NCBI RefSeq assembly: GCF_014269205.2
Contig: NZ_JABWRY020000001.1
Coordinates: forward strand, 4,636,001 to 4,700,000
Origin: Pseudomonas kermanshahensis
GTDB lineage: Bacteria > Pseudomonadota > Gammaproteobacteria > Pseudomonadales > Pseudomonadaceae
DNA: 64,000 nt
Direction: 5' to 3'
Below, piece after piece: positions 1 to 8,224 of this stretch. Below the pieces are notes generated by a model. It was not told the DNA's origin. It saw only the letters and a program-made list of their open reading frames with translations, and searched no databases. The position numbers and the translations under genes are program-made. How positions within the stretch are numbered: position 1 is the first letter of the stretch; every line of letters begins with the position of its first letter.

Positions 1-510
1 GAGCTGACTACCACGGTGCAGCATGGGGTGGATTTTGCCCGCGAAGGCTTTGATGCGGCGGTGGTGTATGGCAGCGCGCCGAACCAGGGCTTGCAGGTGC
101 GCAAGCTGTTCGACGAGCAACTGACGCCAGTGTGCGCCCCTTCCCTGCTGCAAGGCCCGTTGCCGTTGGCCAATATCGACGACTTGATGCGCCACATGCT
201 CCTGCACCCCTCGCGTGACGAGCATGACTGGCGTTTATGGCTGCAGGCGGCCGGGGCCACGTTCGATGTACAGGGGCCAAAGCAGCATTTCGAAACGCTG
301 GACATGGCGATGGCCATGGCATCCCAGGGCACCGGAGTGGCCATCGGCGACTGGTCGCTGATCGGCGATGACCTGCGCAGCAAGCGGCTGTGCATGCCGT
401 TTGCCCTGAAGGTGACGACCGGAAAAGGCTATTACCTGGTCAGCCAGGCCAGGCAACAGCCAGCCGGGCTGGTCGAGTTGCTGGACTGGCTGCAGGCAGT
501 GGCTCAATAA
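1..510 (+). CDS. LysR-family transcriptional regulator, C-terminal part
   Basis: The frame is open from base 1, so the N-terminal helix-turn-helix lies outside the window; 169 residues of the effector-binding domain remain. The pattern is that of the GcvA-like LysR subgroup: a VVYG strand, a CAP segment before a loop, an LLHPSRDEHDWRLWL stretch, then GTGVAIGDWSLI and a closing LCMPF...YYLV strand. It would bind DNA and a small effector in the cytoplasm; the target is unknown. Its stop overlaps the 3' end of the convergent oxidoreductase gene by 7 bp, so no terminator separates them. Confidence 0.85.
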   Translation, partial: ELTTTVQHGVDFAREGFDAAVVYGSAPNQGLQVRKLFDEQLTPVCAPSLLQGPLPLANIDDLMRHMLLHPSRDEHDWRLWLQAAGATFDVQGPKQHFETLDMAMAMASQGTGVAIGDWSLIGDDLRSKRLCMPFALKVTTGKGYYLVSQARQQPAGLVELLDWLQAVAQ

Positions 511-1118
511 CCGACGGTGAACCGCGCCCGCGAATGCGCGGGTTTCTCCAGCTCATCGAGCATGGCAATCGCGTAGTCGGCAAAGGTGATCCAGCTCTTG
601 CCATCGGCACCGATCAGCAGATGATCCTTGCCTAGCGTGTAGTGCCCGCTGCGTTCGCCTTCGACAAACTCCGCCGACGGTGACAGGAAGGTCCAGTCCA
701 GGTTCGGCTCTTGGCGCAGTACCTCAAGAAAACGCACACCCGCGCTCGCTTCGGCCTTGTAGGCCTCGGGGAAGTCCGGGCTGTCGATCACCCGGTGCCC
801 CGAAGGCAACAGCAGGCTACCCGCCCCGCCCACCACCAGCAGGCGCTTGACCCCGGCACGCTTGACCGGCTCGATGATGGCGTGCGCTTCGATCGTCGAG
901 AAATGCGCAGCACTCAACACCGCGTCCACACCGGCGACAGCCGCTTGCAGCGCTGCGCTGTCCTTGGCATCGAGTGCCTTGACGGTCACCCCCTCACGTC
1001 CCTGCAGCTGCGACGGGTCGCGGGCAATGGCCACCACACTGTGGCCACGGCGCAGGGCTTCTTCCAGCAACTGGCTGCCGGCACGGCCGGTGGCGCCAAT
1101 GATTGCGATCTTGCTCAT
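504..1118 (-). CDS. NAD(P)-binding oxidoreductase (atypical short-chain type, YwnB/NmrA-like)
   Basis: A 204-residue protein starting MSKIAIIGATGRAG, with the dinucleotide-binding glycine motif GATGRAG at residues 8-14 and a Rossmann pattern through residue 90. Proteins of this size and motif are flavin-reductase-like or NmrA-like NAD(P)H-binding proteins; substrate unknown. I chose the ATG at 1118 because GGAG lies 8 nt upstream; another ATG three codons earlier has no ribosome site. It lies 27 bp downstream of the metallo-beta-lactamase-fold gene on the same strand, so the two probably form an operon. Confidence 0.82.
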   Translation of the reverse strand: MSKIAIIGATGRAGSQLLEEALRRGHSVVAIARDPSQLQGREGVTVKALDAKDSAALQAAVAGVDAVLSAAHFSTIEAHAIIEPVKRAGVKRLLVVGGAGSLLLPSGHRVIDSPDFPEAYKAEASAGVRFLEVLRQEPNLDWTFLSPSAEFVEGERSGHYTLGKDHLLIGADGKSWITFADYAIAMLDELEKPAHSRARFTVGY

Positions 1119-1145
1119 GAGAAACACTCCATCAGTTGAACGGAA

Positions 1146-2021
1146 TTACCACTTCATCTCGCCCTTGGCGACCTTGGCGCCGAGCTCCAGCGAGCTCTCG
1201 TCGGCCAGGTCCGGGTAGCGTTTTTTCATCGCAGCCACCAACGCAGCGGCGTCTTTTGCCTTGGCGGTTTCGGCATCGAATGCCTGAATGTAGTCCGCCG
1301 TGAAGCGCACGGCCGCGAGCGAACGGCTGCTTTGGCCAAGGTAATGGCCGGGGACCACGGTGCGCGGTGCCAGCTGCTCGATCCGTTTGAGCGTGCCCAG
1401 CCAGTCGGCATGCGACGTGGCCGACTGGGTATCGGCCATCCACACATGGATGTGTTCCGATACCACCACCCCACCGACCACCGCCTTGATCGACGGAATC
1501 CAGACAAAGCTGCGATCAGGTTGCGGGCCGTCCAGGCCGACCACGTCGAGCGCCTGGCCCTCCAGGGTCAGGCGATGGCCGTCGAGCACCTCAGGCACGA
1601 CCAGGCGAGCCGGTTTATCCGCGCCCATTTGCGGGCCCCAGTAGGCCAGCTTCGCGTCCATGGTCTGGCGAATATGCGCGACGGTAGCCGCAGAGGCGAC
1701 GACCTTGGCCTGTGGGAAAGCCTGGGTCAGTGTGTCGAGGCCGAAGTAGTAGTCCGGGTCGCCATGGCTGATGTAGATGGTTGTCAGCCGCTTGCCACCG
1801 GCACGCAGGCGCTCGACCACCTGTTCGGCCTGGGCCTTGCCGAACTGGGCATCGACCAGCACGGCGTCCTTTTCGCCACTGACAATCACCGAACTGACCG
1901 GGAAAATCGCCTCGTGGCCAGGGTTGTAGACGTCCAACTGCAAAGGTTCGGCAGCCAGCGCCTGGCCGGTCAGCGCAACACAGGCCAGCATCAGGCCACG
2001 CAAGGGAGTGAATAGCGACAT
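1146..2021 (-). CDS. Exported metallo-beta-lactamase-fold hydrolase
   Basis: A 291-residue protein with a Sec signal peptide (about residues 1-23, ending ALA). The fold is recognisable by VLVDAQFGKAQAE (residues 54-66) and the metal-motif region SHGDPDYYFG at 85-94. The usual HxHxDH is altered: H86 and D90 are kept, but the second His is D88 and the last His is Y91. A later GH (VVPGHYLGQ) is present. It is likely a periplasmic hydrolase of a divergent subgroup whose substrate I cannot name. Transcribed divergently from a LysR regulator 104 bp away, which is the natural candidate controller; the NAD(P)-binding gene follows. Confidence 0.8.
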   Translation of the reverse strand: MSLFTPLRGLMLACVALTGQALAAEPLQLDVYNPGHEAIFPVSSVIVSGEKDAVLVDAQFGKAQAEQVVERLRAGGKRLTTIYISHGDPDYYFGLDTLTQAFPQAKVVASAATVAHIRQTMDAKLAYWGPQMGADKPARLVVPEVLDGHRLTLEGQALDVVGLDGPQPDRSFVWIPSIKAVVGGVVVSEHIHVWMADTQSATSHADWLGTLKRIEQLAPRTVVPGHYLGQSSRSLAAVRFTADYIQAFDAETAKAKDAAALVAAMKKRYPDLADESSLELGAKVAKGEMKW

Positions 2022-2125
2022 CGCAACGGTCCGTCTTGAAGAAGAATGCTCACCAGCTTAGTTGCCCGATCCATGACAAAAAATGCGATGCTAAAACATA
2101 GTTTGTTTCTAAAATCGGGCAAATC

Positions 2126-3031
2126 ATGGACCGTCTCAACGCGATGCGCGTTTTTGTCACTGTCATCGACCTGGGCAGCCAATCGGCGGCAGCGGACCAC
2201 CTGCAACTGTCCAGGCCAGTGGTTTCACGCTACCTGGCGGAACTGGAGGATTGGGTCGGTGCGCGGCTGATGCAGCGCACCACGCGCAAGTTGAGCCTGA
2301 CCGCCGCCGGCCAGGAAACACTGCCACGCTGCCGCCAACTGCTGGAACTCGCCGGTGACCTGCAGGTGGCCGTGCGCCAACCGGACGACGCCCCTCGCGG
2401 CGCGCTGCGCATCAGCGTCAGTACGTCATTCGGGCAGGCTCAACTGGTGGATGCCGTGGCCGCATATGTACGGCGCTACCCCGGGGTGAAGGTCGAGCTG
2501 CAGATGCTCGATCGCACGGTCAACCTGGTGGACGAGCGCATCGACCTGGCCATCCGCACCAGCAACGACCTGGACCCGAACCTGATCGCCCGGCGTCTGA
2601 CCGTGTGCCGTTCGGTGGTGTGCGCGGCACCGGCCTACCTGCGTGAGCACGGCACGCCGCAGCGGATCGAGGAATTGAGCGGGCACAACTGCCTGACCCA
2701 TGCCTACTTCGGCCATCACCTCTGGCATTTCGAGGTGCAGGGCCAAGCCGTTGCCGTCCCGGTCGAGGGCAACATCAGTGCGAATGAGGCGATGACCCTG
2801 CAAAAGGCGGCACTGGCCGGTGCCGGCATCGCCATGTTGCCGACCTACCAGGCTGCCGCCGCCCTGCGCACGGGCGAACTGGTGCGCCTGCTGCCCGAAG
2901 CACGGCCACGCGAACTCAACCTGAATGCGGTCTATACCTCGCGCAAGCACATGCCGGCGACCTTGCGCAGCATGCTGGATTTTCTCGCGCAGCGGTTCAA
3001 GGACGAACCGGAATGGGATCAGGACGTGTAG
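2126..3031 (+). CDS. LysR-family transcriptional regulator
   Basis: A 301-residue full-length LysR protein. Residues 1-60 contain the winged helix-turn-helix (MRVFVTVIDLGSQSAAADHL...RPVVSRYLAELE), followed by the linker helix and an effector domain with the AIRTSNDLDPNLIARRL and LTHAYFGHHLW strands typical of the subgroup that includes many local-target regulators. Divergent from the metallo-beta-lactamase-fold operon across a 104-bp AT-rich spacer containing the promoter region for both. Its last codons run into a REP element. Effector unknown. Confidence 0.87.
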   Translation: MDRLNAMRVFVTVIDLGSQSAAADHLQLSRPVVSRYLAELEDWVGARLMQRTTRKLSLTAAGQETLPRCRQLLELAGDLQVAVRQPDDAPRGALRISVSTSFGQAQLVDAVAAYVRRYPGVKVELQMLDRTVNLVDERIDLAIRTSNDLDPNLIARRLTVCRSVVCAAPAYLREHGTPQRIEELSGHNCLTHAYFGHHLWHFEVQGQAVAVPVEGNISANEAMTLQKAALAGAGIAMLPTYQAAAALRTGELVRLLPEARPRELNLNAVYTSRKHMPATLRSMLDFLAQRFKDEPEWDQDV

Positions 3032-3099
3032 GAGCAGCCTTGTGCTGCGAAAGGGCCGGCGCCGCCATGGGCCTCTTCGCAGCGCAAGGTTGCGACTAC
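3027..3099. repeat. REP pair (BIME-like)
   Basis: Inverted REP units: GTAGGAGCAGCCTTGTGCTG on the left and a diverged GCAGCGCAAGGTTGCGACTA on the right. The left unit overlaps the stop codon of the LysR gene. Confidence 0.8.
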
Positions 3100-3149
3100 T
3101 GGCCTACGCTTAGAGGTATCACCTGACGTTGTAACAGGAGGTGAGCACC

Positions 3150-3323
3150 ATGGGCATCAAAACAAGAAGGTTCGCGCTGGTCATGGCGCTGTTTGCCATC
3201 GCCGGGCTGTACGGGTCGGCCTGCTGGCGGGTTGAGCTGCTGCGCAACCAACCCAGCGCGGCCGCCCATTGTCAGCACGAACACTGCGTGCCACAAAGCG
3301 CCACCTTGAGCGCCGTGCGCTGA
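3150..3323 (+). CDS. Small exported or membrane-anchored hypothetical peptide
   Basis: A 57-residue protein: a basic N-terminus (MGIKTRRF), one hydrophobic segment at about residues 8-24, then a polar tail with HCQHEHCVPQ. The Cys/His cluster near the C-terminus could bind metal, but that is inference. An AGGAGGTG ribosome site ends 7-8 nt before the ATG at 3150 and supports this start over the GTG at 3141, which lies inside the ribosome site. I do not recognise a family. It stands alone between a REP element and a convergent gene 19 bp away. Confidence 0.6.
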   Translation: MGIKTRRFALVMALFAIAGLYGSACWRVELLRNQPSAAAHCQHEHCVPQSATLSAVR

Positions 3324-3342
3324 GCTGACGGCGCCCTGCCGG

Positions 3343-4212
3343 TCACTCCTCGACGCTCATGTACTCCTTGGCCCAGCGAATGTAATCCTCGGGTTGGGTG
3401 TAGGTGTGCGAGAGTTCGGTGGCGCTGAGGTTCTCGGACTTGTTCTGCTGGCCGCGCTGCAGGCGCAGGCAGTCATAAGTAGCCTTTATGGCGGCGAAGT
3501 ACGCGGCGTGGCCATCGACCACGATGCGCACGCCCAGGCGCGCCAGGCGCTCATCATCGCGCAGGTTGGGGTTGGCGTAGGTCACCAGCATCAAGGGCAC
3601 GGTCAGGTGCTCGGCGATTTGCTCGAGCTGCTCGAAATCCTTCACCCCGACCATGCAGATACCGTCGGCCCCAGCCTTCTGGTAGCTCTGGGTACGCACG
3701 ATGATTTCTTCGGTGGTCAGTACACCGGCGTTGGTGCGGGCGATGATAGACAGCGACGAATCGACCCGTGCTTCAAGCGCAGCGCGAATCTTGCCGACGC
3801 CTTCCTCAACCGGAATCAAGTCGGTGGACTTGCGCCCGAACTGGGCCGGCAGCAGGGTATCTTCGATGGTCAGCGCCGCCACACCGGCACGCTCCAGTTC
3901 AATGACCGTGCGCATGACATTCAAAGCGTTACCGTAGCCGTGGTCGGCATCGGCGAGCACCGGCAGTTGCGCCACGCGGCCAATGCGCGTGGCCTGCTCG
4001 ACGAACTCGCTCAAGGTGATCAGGGCAAAATCCGGCGCAGCCAGTACCTGCAGCGAAGCCACCGAACCGCCAAGAATGCCGACTTCAAAGCCCAGGTCGG
4101 CGGCAATGCGCGCCGACATCGGGTCGAACACCGACGCTGTGTGGTAGCAGGAACCTGAAGCGAGCAGCTCGCGGAAGGCAAAACGCAAATCTTGGTGGGA
4201 AGCCCTGGGCAT
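3343..4212 (-). CDS. Oxaloacetate decarboxylase (PEP mutase/isocitrate lyase superfamily)
   Basis: A 289-residue protein with the alpha/beta-barrel pattern of the isocitrate lyase/PEP mutase superfamily: [15 protein letters not shown] near 29-43, the DADHGYGN metal loop at 88-94, and [14 protein letters not shown] at 115-128. His235 ([11 protein letters not shown]) matches the residue that marks the Pseudomonas oxaloacetate decarboxylase characterised as PA4872, and the length is the same. It decarboxylates oxaloacetate to pyruvate with Mg2+ in the cytoplasm. The ATG at 4212 gives the family N-terminus ([17 protein letters not shown]); upstream in-frame sequence is not protein-like. Single gene, divergent from the MFS exporter. 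Confidence 0.88.
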   Translation of the reverse strand: MPRASHQDLRFAFRELLASGSCYHTASVFDPMSARIAADLGFEVGILGGSVASLQVLAAPDFALITLSEFVEQATRIGRVAQLPVLADADHGYGNALNVMRTVIELERAGVAALTIEDTLLPAQFGRKSTDLIPVEEGVGKIRAALEARVDSSLSIIARTNAGVLTTEEIIVRTQSYQKAGADGICMVGVKDFEQLEQIAEHLTVPLMLVTYANPNLRDDERLARLGVRIVVDGHAAYFAAIKATYDCLRLQRGQQNKSENLSATELSHTYTQPEDYIRWAKEYMSVEE

Positions 4213-4559
4213 GATCACTCCGCAATAACGTGAAATTGAACGGTTGCTACCGACCCCTGAATCGGGTCTACCTGACCTGTTCCAACCGTCGCCATCTGGG
4301 CGGTCATGCTCGACATGCAGGCAGAGGAATAAAAGGTGTGGGATACAGCGGCACGAAAACCCTGCGGCAAATAGCTGCACCAAGCTGGTGCAGGCCACGG
4401 ATTACAGCCCCTGCGGTCTAGCCACGATATCACGCAGCCATGCCTCACTGGATGAATGCGCCAATGCCGATCTTGCATAGGGGATGCAGATAGTACATAG
4501 GAAGCTACCTAAGTCAGGTTACAATTCATCGGCCTCAAGCCCATTGCCAAGGTAACCCC
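4213..4559. other. Intergenic region between divergent genes
   Basis: 347 bp of lower-GC sequence that must hold promoters for the decarboxylase (minus) and the MFS exporter (plus). I see only a short inverted repeat GACCC-N7-GGGTC at 4252-4268 and an ATAG/TACATAGG-rich stretch just before the MFS gene; no REP, no convincing small ORF or RNA. Confidence 0.5.
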
Positions 4560-6011
4560 GTGACTGCCGCCCTGCCCCCGACCGTGCTGCGCAACGTGCT
4601 CACCGCCCTGATGCTGGCCATCTTCCTCGGTGCGCTGGACCAAACCATTGTCGCCGTCTCGTTGCCGGCCATCTCGGCCCAGTTCAACGATGTCGGCCTG
4701 CTTGCCTGGGTGATCTCTGGCTACATGGTGGCGATGACCGTGGCGGTGCCGATCTACGGCAAGCTGGGCGACCTGTACGGCCGGCGGCGGATGATCCTGA
4801 CCGGCATCTCGCTGTTCACCCTGGCGTCGATTGCCTGCGCCCTGGCCCAGGACATGCAGCAACTGGTGCTGGCGCGCGTGCTGCAAGGGGTTGGCGCGGG
4901 CGGCATGGTGTCGGTCAGCCAGGCGATCATCGGTGACTTCGTGCCGCCCCGCGAACGCGGGCGTTACCAGGGCTACTTCAGCAGTATGTACGCCGTGGCC
5001 AGCGTCGCCGGGCCGGTGCTCGGTGGCTGGCTGACCGAGTACCTGTCGTGGCGCTGGGTGTTCTGGATCAACCTGCCGCTGGGGCTGGTCGCATTGTGGG
5101 CGATCCACCGGGCGCTCGGCGACATGCCGGTGAAGCGGCGCGAGGCCCAGGTGGACTACCTGGGCGCGGTGCTACTGATTCTTGGCCTGGGCAGCCTGCT
5201 GCTGGGCATTACCCTGGTTGGCCAAGGGCACGCCTGGACAGCGCCGCCGGTGCTGACGCTGTTCGCCTGCGCGGTGCTTGGCCTGATGCTGTTCATTGCC
5301 CACGAGCGGCGCTGCCAGGAGCCCCTGCTGCCCCTCGGCCTGTTCGGCAACCGCGTCGCGGTGCTGTGCTGGGGCGTGATCTTTTTCGCCAGTTTCCAGT
5401 CGATTTCCCTGACCATGCTGATGCCCTTGCGCTACCAAGGCATCACCGGGGCAGGCGCCGACAGCGCGGCATTGCACCTGCTGCCACTGGCGATGGGCCT
5501 GCCGATGGGCGCCTTTACCGGGGGCCGCATGACCAGCCTCACTGGGCGCTACAAGCCGCAAATTCTCGCCGGTGCACTGTTGATGCCGGTGGCCATCTTC
5601 GCCATGGCGATCACACCGCCGCAGTCGGCCCTGCTCAGTGCCGTGTTCATGCTGCTGACCGGCATTGCCTGCGGGCTGCAGTTTCCGACTTCGCTGGTGG
5701 GCACGCAGAGCGCCGTGGACATCAAGGACATCGGCGTGGCTACCAGTACCACTAACCTGTTCCGCTCACTCGGCGGCGCCATGGGTGTGGCGTGCATGTC
5801 CAGCCTACTGCTGGCGTTGCTGCACCAAGGTGGGTTCGAGTTGCTGGGCAATCCATTGCTGGGGAGCCTGAAGGCTGGCGAGGCAGACCCGCAGACCCAA
5901 GCGCGGTTGCTGGAGACGTTCAGGCATTTGCTGATGGGCAGTGGCGTGATCGCCCTGCTGGGGCTGGTGGTGGCGTTGGCGTTGCCGGACCGGCAATTGC
6001 GTGGGCGTTGA
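4560..6011 (+). CDS. MFS drug exporter, DHA2 (14-TM, EmrB/QacA-type)
   Basis: A 483-residue integral inner-membrane protein. Helix 1 carries LGALDQTIVAVSLPAIS, the DHA2 signature D; the helix 2-3 loop has GKLGDLYGRRR (motif A), and helix 5 has GPVLGGWL (motif C, antiporter family). About 14 hydrophobic segments fit proton-coupled efflux of lipophilic drugs. The start is GTG at 4560 with AAGG 9 nt upstream. It lies next to ttgR, but a REP pair and convergent orientation separate them, so it is not part of the ttg operon. The actual substrate is unknown. Confidence 0.87.
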   Translation: MTAALPPTVLRNVLTALMLAIFLGALDQTIVAVSLPAISAQFNDVGLLAWVISGYMVAMTVAVPIYGKLGDLYGRRRMILTGISLFTLASIACALAQDMQQLVLARVLQGVGAGGMVSVSQAIIGDFVPPRERGRYQGYFSSMYAVASVAGPVLGGWLTEYLSWRWVFWINLPLGLVALWAIHRALGDMPVKRREAQVDYLGAVLLILGLGSLLLGITLVGQGHAWTAPPVLTLFACAVLGLMLFIAHERRCQEPLLPLGLFGNRVAVLCWGVIFFASFQSISLTMLMPLRYQGITGAGADSAALHLLPLAMGLPMGAFTGGRMTSLTGRYKPQILAGALLMPVAIFAMAITPPQSALLSAVFMLLTGIACGLQFPTSLVGTQSAVDIKDIGVATSTTNLFRSLGGAMGVACMSSLLLALLHQGGFELLGNPLLGSLKAGEADPQTQARLLETFRHLLMGSGVIALLGLVVALALPDRQLRGR

Positions 6012-6013
6012 GC

Positions 6014-6122
6014 CTGCTGGGGCCGCGTTGCGGCCCTTTCGCGACACAAGGCGCTCCTACAAGTACAGCGCCACGCCTGTGGGAGCTGGCTTGCCTGCGA
6101 TGGGCCGCAGCGCGGCCCCCGC
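6014..6122. repeat. REP pair between convergent genes
   Basis: GGGGCCGCGTTGCGGCCC with CGACACAAGGCGCTCCTAC on the left faces TGTGGGAGCTGGCTTGCC-type sequence and GCCGCAGCGCGGCCCC on the right. Two different REP subtypes are combined. Lies between the MFS gene and ttgR and may act as a transcription stop for either side. Confidence 0.7.
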
Positions 6123-6179
6123 TTTTAATCCCCCGTTAATACAATGAGGAAACACTCCCTCACAATCCTTAACAAAGAG

Positions 6180-6812
6180 TCATTTGCGCAGAGCCGGGCT
6201 CAAGCGCAGCATATCCAGCCCAGTGTCGACCCATTTTTCGACGTCACGCAGCAGATCGAAACTGTCTGGCAGCAATAACCAGCGCCCGATCAGGCCATCG
6301 ACATAGGCAAACATGGCCACCGCCGCGCGCTCGGCATCCAGCTCGGCAGGCAACTGGCCCCGGCGCACTGCATTGGCAAGCGCCAGGGTAATGCCCTTGT
6401 GGCAATCCAGCACCGTGCTCTGGCGCTGCTGGCGAATTTCACACATGTCATCGGTGAACTCGCACTTGTGATGCAGAATCTCATTGATACGCCGGGTTCG
6501 GGCATCGAGCACCAGCTCGTTGAACACCTGCAACAGCAGCTTGCGCATGCAACCAAGCGGGTCCAGTTCATCCTCGCTTTCGCTCGCACGCGCAAGGTGG
6601 TCATGGGTTTCGTGCAGGCTGTCAAGCAACGCCTGCACCAGTTCAGCTTTGTTACTGAAGTGCCAGTAGATCGCACCTCGGGTCACGCCCGCCAATTCGG
6701 CGATGTCAGCCAAGGTGGTTCGCGCAACCCCGCGCTTGTAGAAGGCCTTTTCCGCCGCCTCGATAATCTGGGCGCGGGTTTCCTGGGCTTCTTCTTTGGT
6801 TCTACGGACCAT
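6180..6812 (-). CDS. ttgR: TtgR, TetR-family repressor of the TtgABC efflux pump
   Basis: A 210-residue TetR-family protein that reads almost identically to P. putida TtgR from [20 protein letters not shown] to LRLSPALRK. Helix-turn-helix at about residues 25-52 ([21 protein letters not shown]); the C-terminal domain holds the multidrug pocket that binds antibiotics and plant flavonoids, releasing the repressor from DNA. Divergent from ttgABC; its operator lies in the shared 254-bp spacer, so it represses both itself and the pump. Confidence 0.97.
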   Translation of the reverse strand: MVRRTKEEAQETRAQIIEAAEKAFYKRGVARTTLADIAELAGVTRGAIYWHFSNKAELVQALLDSLHETHDHLARASESEDELDPLGCMRKLLLQVFNELVLDARTRRINEILHHKCEFTDDMCEIRQQRQSTVLDCHKGITLALANAVRRGQLPAELDAERAAVAMFAYVDGLIGRWLLLPDSFDLLRDVEKWVDTGLDMLRLSPALRK

Positions 6813-6939
6813 GGCAGTACAACCTCATCTGGGCCCGAGCGCGCGGCGCACACGGGGAAACCGCCGGGGTCGCCTCTGCAGGGCGCCTCCCGGATGGGCT
6901 AATCAAGGGCTGCGGCAGTAGCCAAGTACTACCCAGCGG

Positions 6940-6969
6940 TATTTACAAACAACCATGAATGTAAGTATA
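6940..6969. promoter_or_regulatory. TtgR operator between ttgR and ttgA
   Basis: A 30-bp pseudopalindrome of AT-rich half-sites, TATTTACA at the left and TGTAAGTATA at the right, matching the published P. putida TtgR operator. It sits about 100 bp upstream of ttgA and 130 bp upstream of ttgR, where it would overlap both promoters. Confidence 0.88.
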
Positions 6970-7066
6970 TTCCTTAGCAAGCTATTTATCCACCCGATAG
7001 CATTTTTCTGACAAGACTCTTCCATTACTCTTGAGCGTCTCCTGCTCCAGCGCCCCGAGGATCCTC

Positions 7067-8221
7067 ATGCAATTCAAGCCAGCCGTTACCGCTCTGGTTT
7101 CCGCCGTCGCCCTGGCAACACTGCTCAGTGGCTGCAAGAAAGAAGAAGCAGCGCCTGCCGCGCAGGCTCCTCAGGTCGGCGTCGTGACCCTCCAACCACA
7201 AGCCTTCACCCTGACCTCGGAATTGCCGGGGCGTACCACGTCCTATCGCGTCGCCGAAGTGCGCCCACAGGTCAATGGCATCATCCTCAAGCGCCTCTTC
7301 AAAGAAGGCAGCGACGTCAAGGAAGGCCAGCAGCTCTACCAGATCGACCCTGCCGTCTATGAAGCCAACCTGGCCAATGCCCAGGCCAACCTGCAGGCGA
7401 CCCGCTCGCTGGCCGAGCGGTACAAGCAGCTGATCGATGAACAAGCCGTCTCCAAACAGGAATACGACGACGCCAATGCCAAACGATTGCAGGCCGAGGC
7501 AGCACTGAAAAGCGCCCAGATCGACCTGCGCTACACCAAGGTCCTGGCACCGATCAGCGGCCGCATCGGCCGTTCCACGTTCACCGAGGGCGCACTGGTG
7601 AGCAATGGCCAGACCAACGCCATGGCGACCATCCAGCAACTCGACCCGATCTACGTTGACGTCACCCAGTCCACCGCCGAGCTGCTCAAGCTGCGCCGTG
7701 ACCTGGAAAGCGGCCAGCTGCAAAAGGCCGGCGACAACGCCGCCTCAGTGCAACTGGTGCTCGAAGACGGCAGCCTGTTCAAGCAGCAGGGTCGCCTGGA
7801 ATTCTCCGAAGTCGCGGTCGACGAGACCACCGGCTCGGTGACCCTGCGCGCGATCTTCCCGAACCCCGACCACACCCTGCTGCCTGGCATGTTCGTCCAT
7901 GCCCGCCTGCGCGCCGGGGTCAACGCCAACGCCATCCTGGCCCCACAGCAGGGCGTGACCCGCGACCTCAAGGGCGCGCCGACCGCACTGGTGGTCAACC
8001 AGGAAAACAAGGTCGAACTGCGTCAGCTCAAGGCCAGCCGCACCCTGGGCAGCGACTGGCTGATCGAGGAAGGCTTGAACCCAGGCGACCGCCTGATCAC
8101 CGAAGGCCTGCAATACGTGCGCCCAGGCGTCGAGGTTAAGGTCAGCGAAGCCACCAACGTCAACAAGCCGGCCAGCCCTGATCAGGCCAACGCGGCGAAA
8201 GCAGACGCCAAAGCGGAGTAA
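7067..8221 (+). CDS. ttgA: TtgA, periplasmic adaptor lipoprotein of the RND pump
   Basis: A 384-residue membrane fusion protein homologous to MexA/AcrA. Lipoprotein signal ends LLSGC with the acylated Cys at residue 23. The lipoyl half-motifs, the alpha-helical hairpin (YEANLANAQANLQATRSLAERY) and the beta-barrel domain follow in the usual order. It bridges TtgB and TtgC in the periplasm. The ATG at 7067 is chosen over in-frame codons upstream because a GAGG ribosome site (7057-7060) lies 6 nt before it and the signal peptide begins there. First gene of the ttgABC operon; 3 bp to ttgB. Confidence 0.97.
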   Translation: MQFKPAVTALVSAVALATLLSGCKKEEAAPAAQAPQVGVVTLQPQAFTLTSELPGRTTSYRVAEVRPQVNGIILKRLFKEGSDVKEGQQLYQIDPAVYEANLANAQANLQATRSLAERYKQLIDEQAVSKQEYDDANAKRLQAEAALKSAQIDLRYTKVLAPISGRIGRSTFTEGALVSNGQTNAMATIQQLDPIYVDVTQSTAELLKLRRDLESGQLQKAGDNAASVQLVLEDGSLFKQQGRLEFSEVAVDETTGSVTLRAIFPNPDHTLLPGMFVHARLRAGVNANAILAPQQGVTRDLKGAPTALVVNQENKVELRQLKASRTLGSDWLIEEGLNPGDRLITEGLQYVRPGVEVKVSEATNVNKPASPDQANAAKADAKAE

Positions 8222-8224
8222 ACC

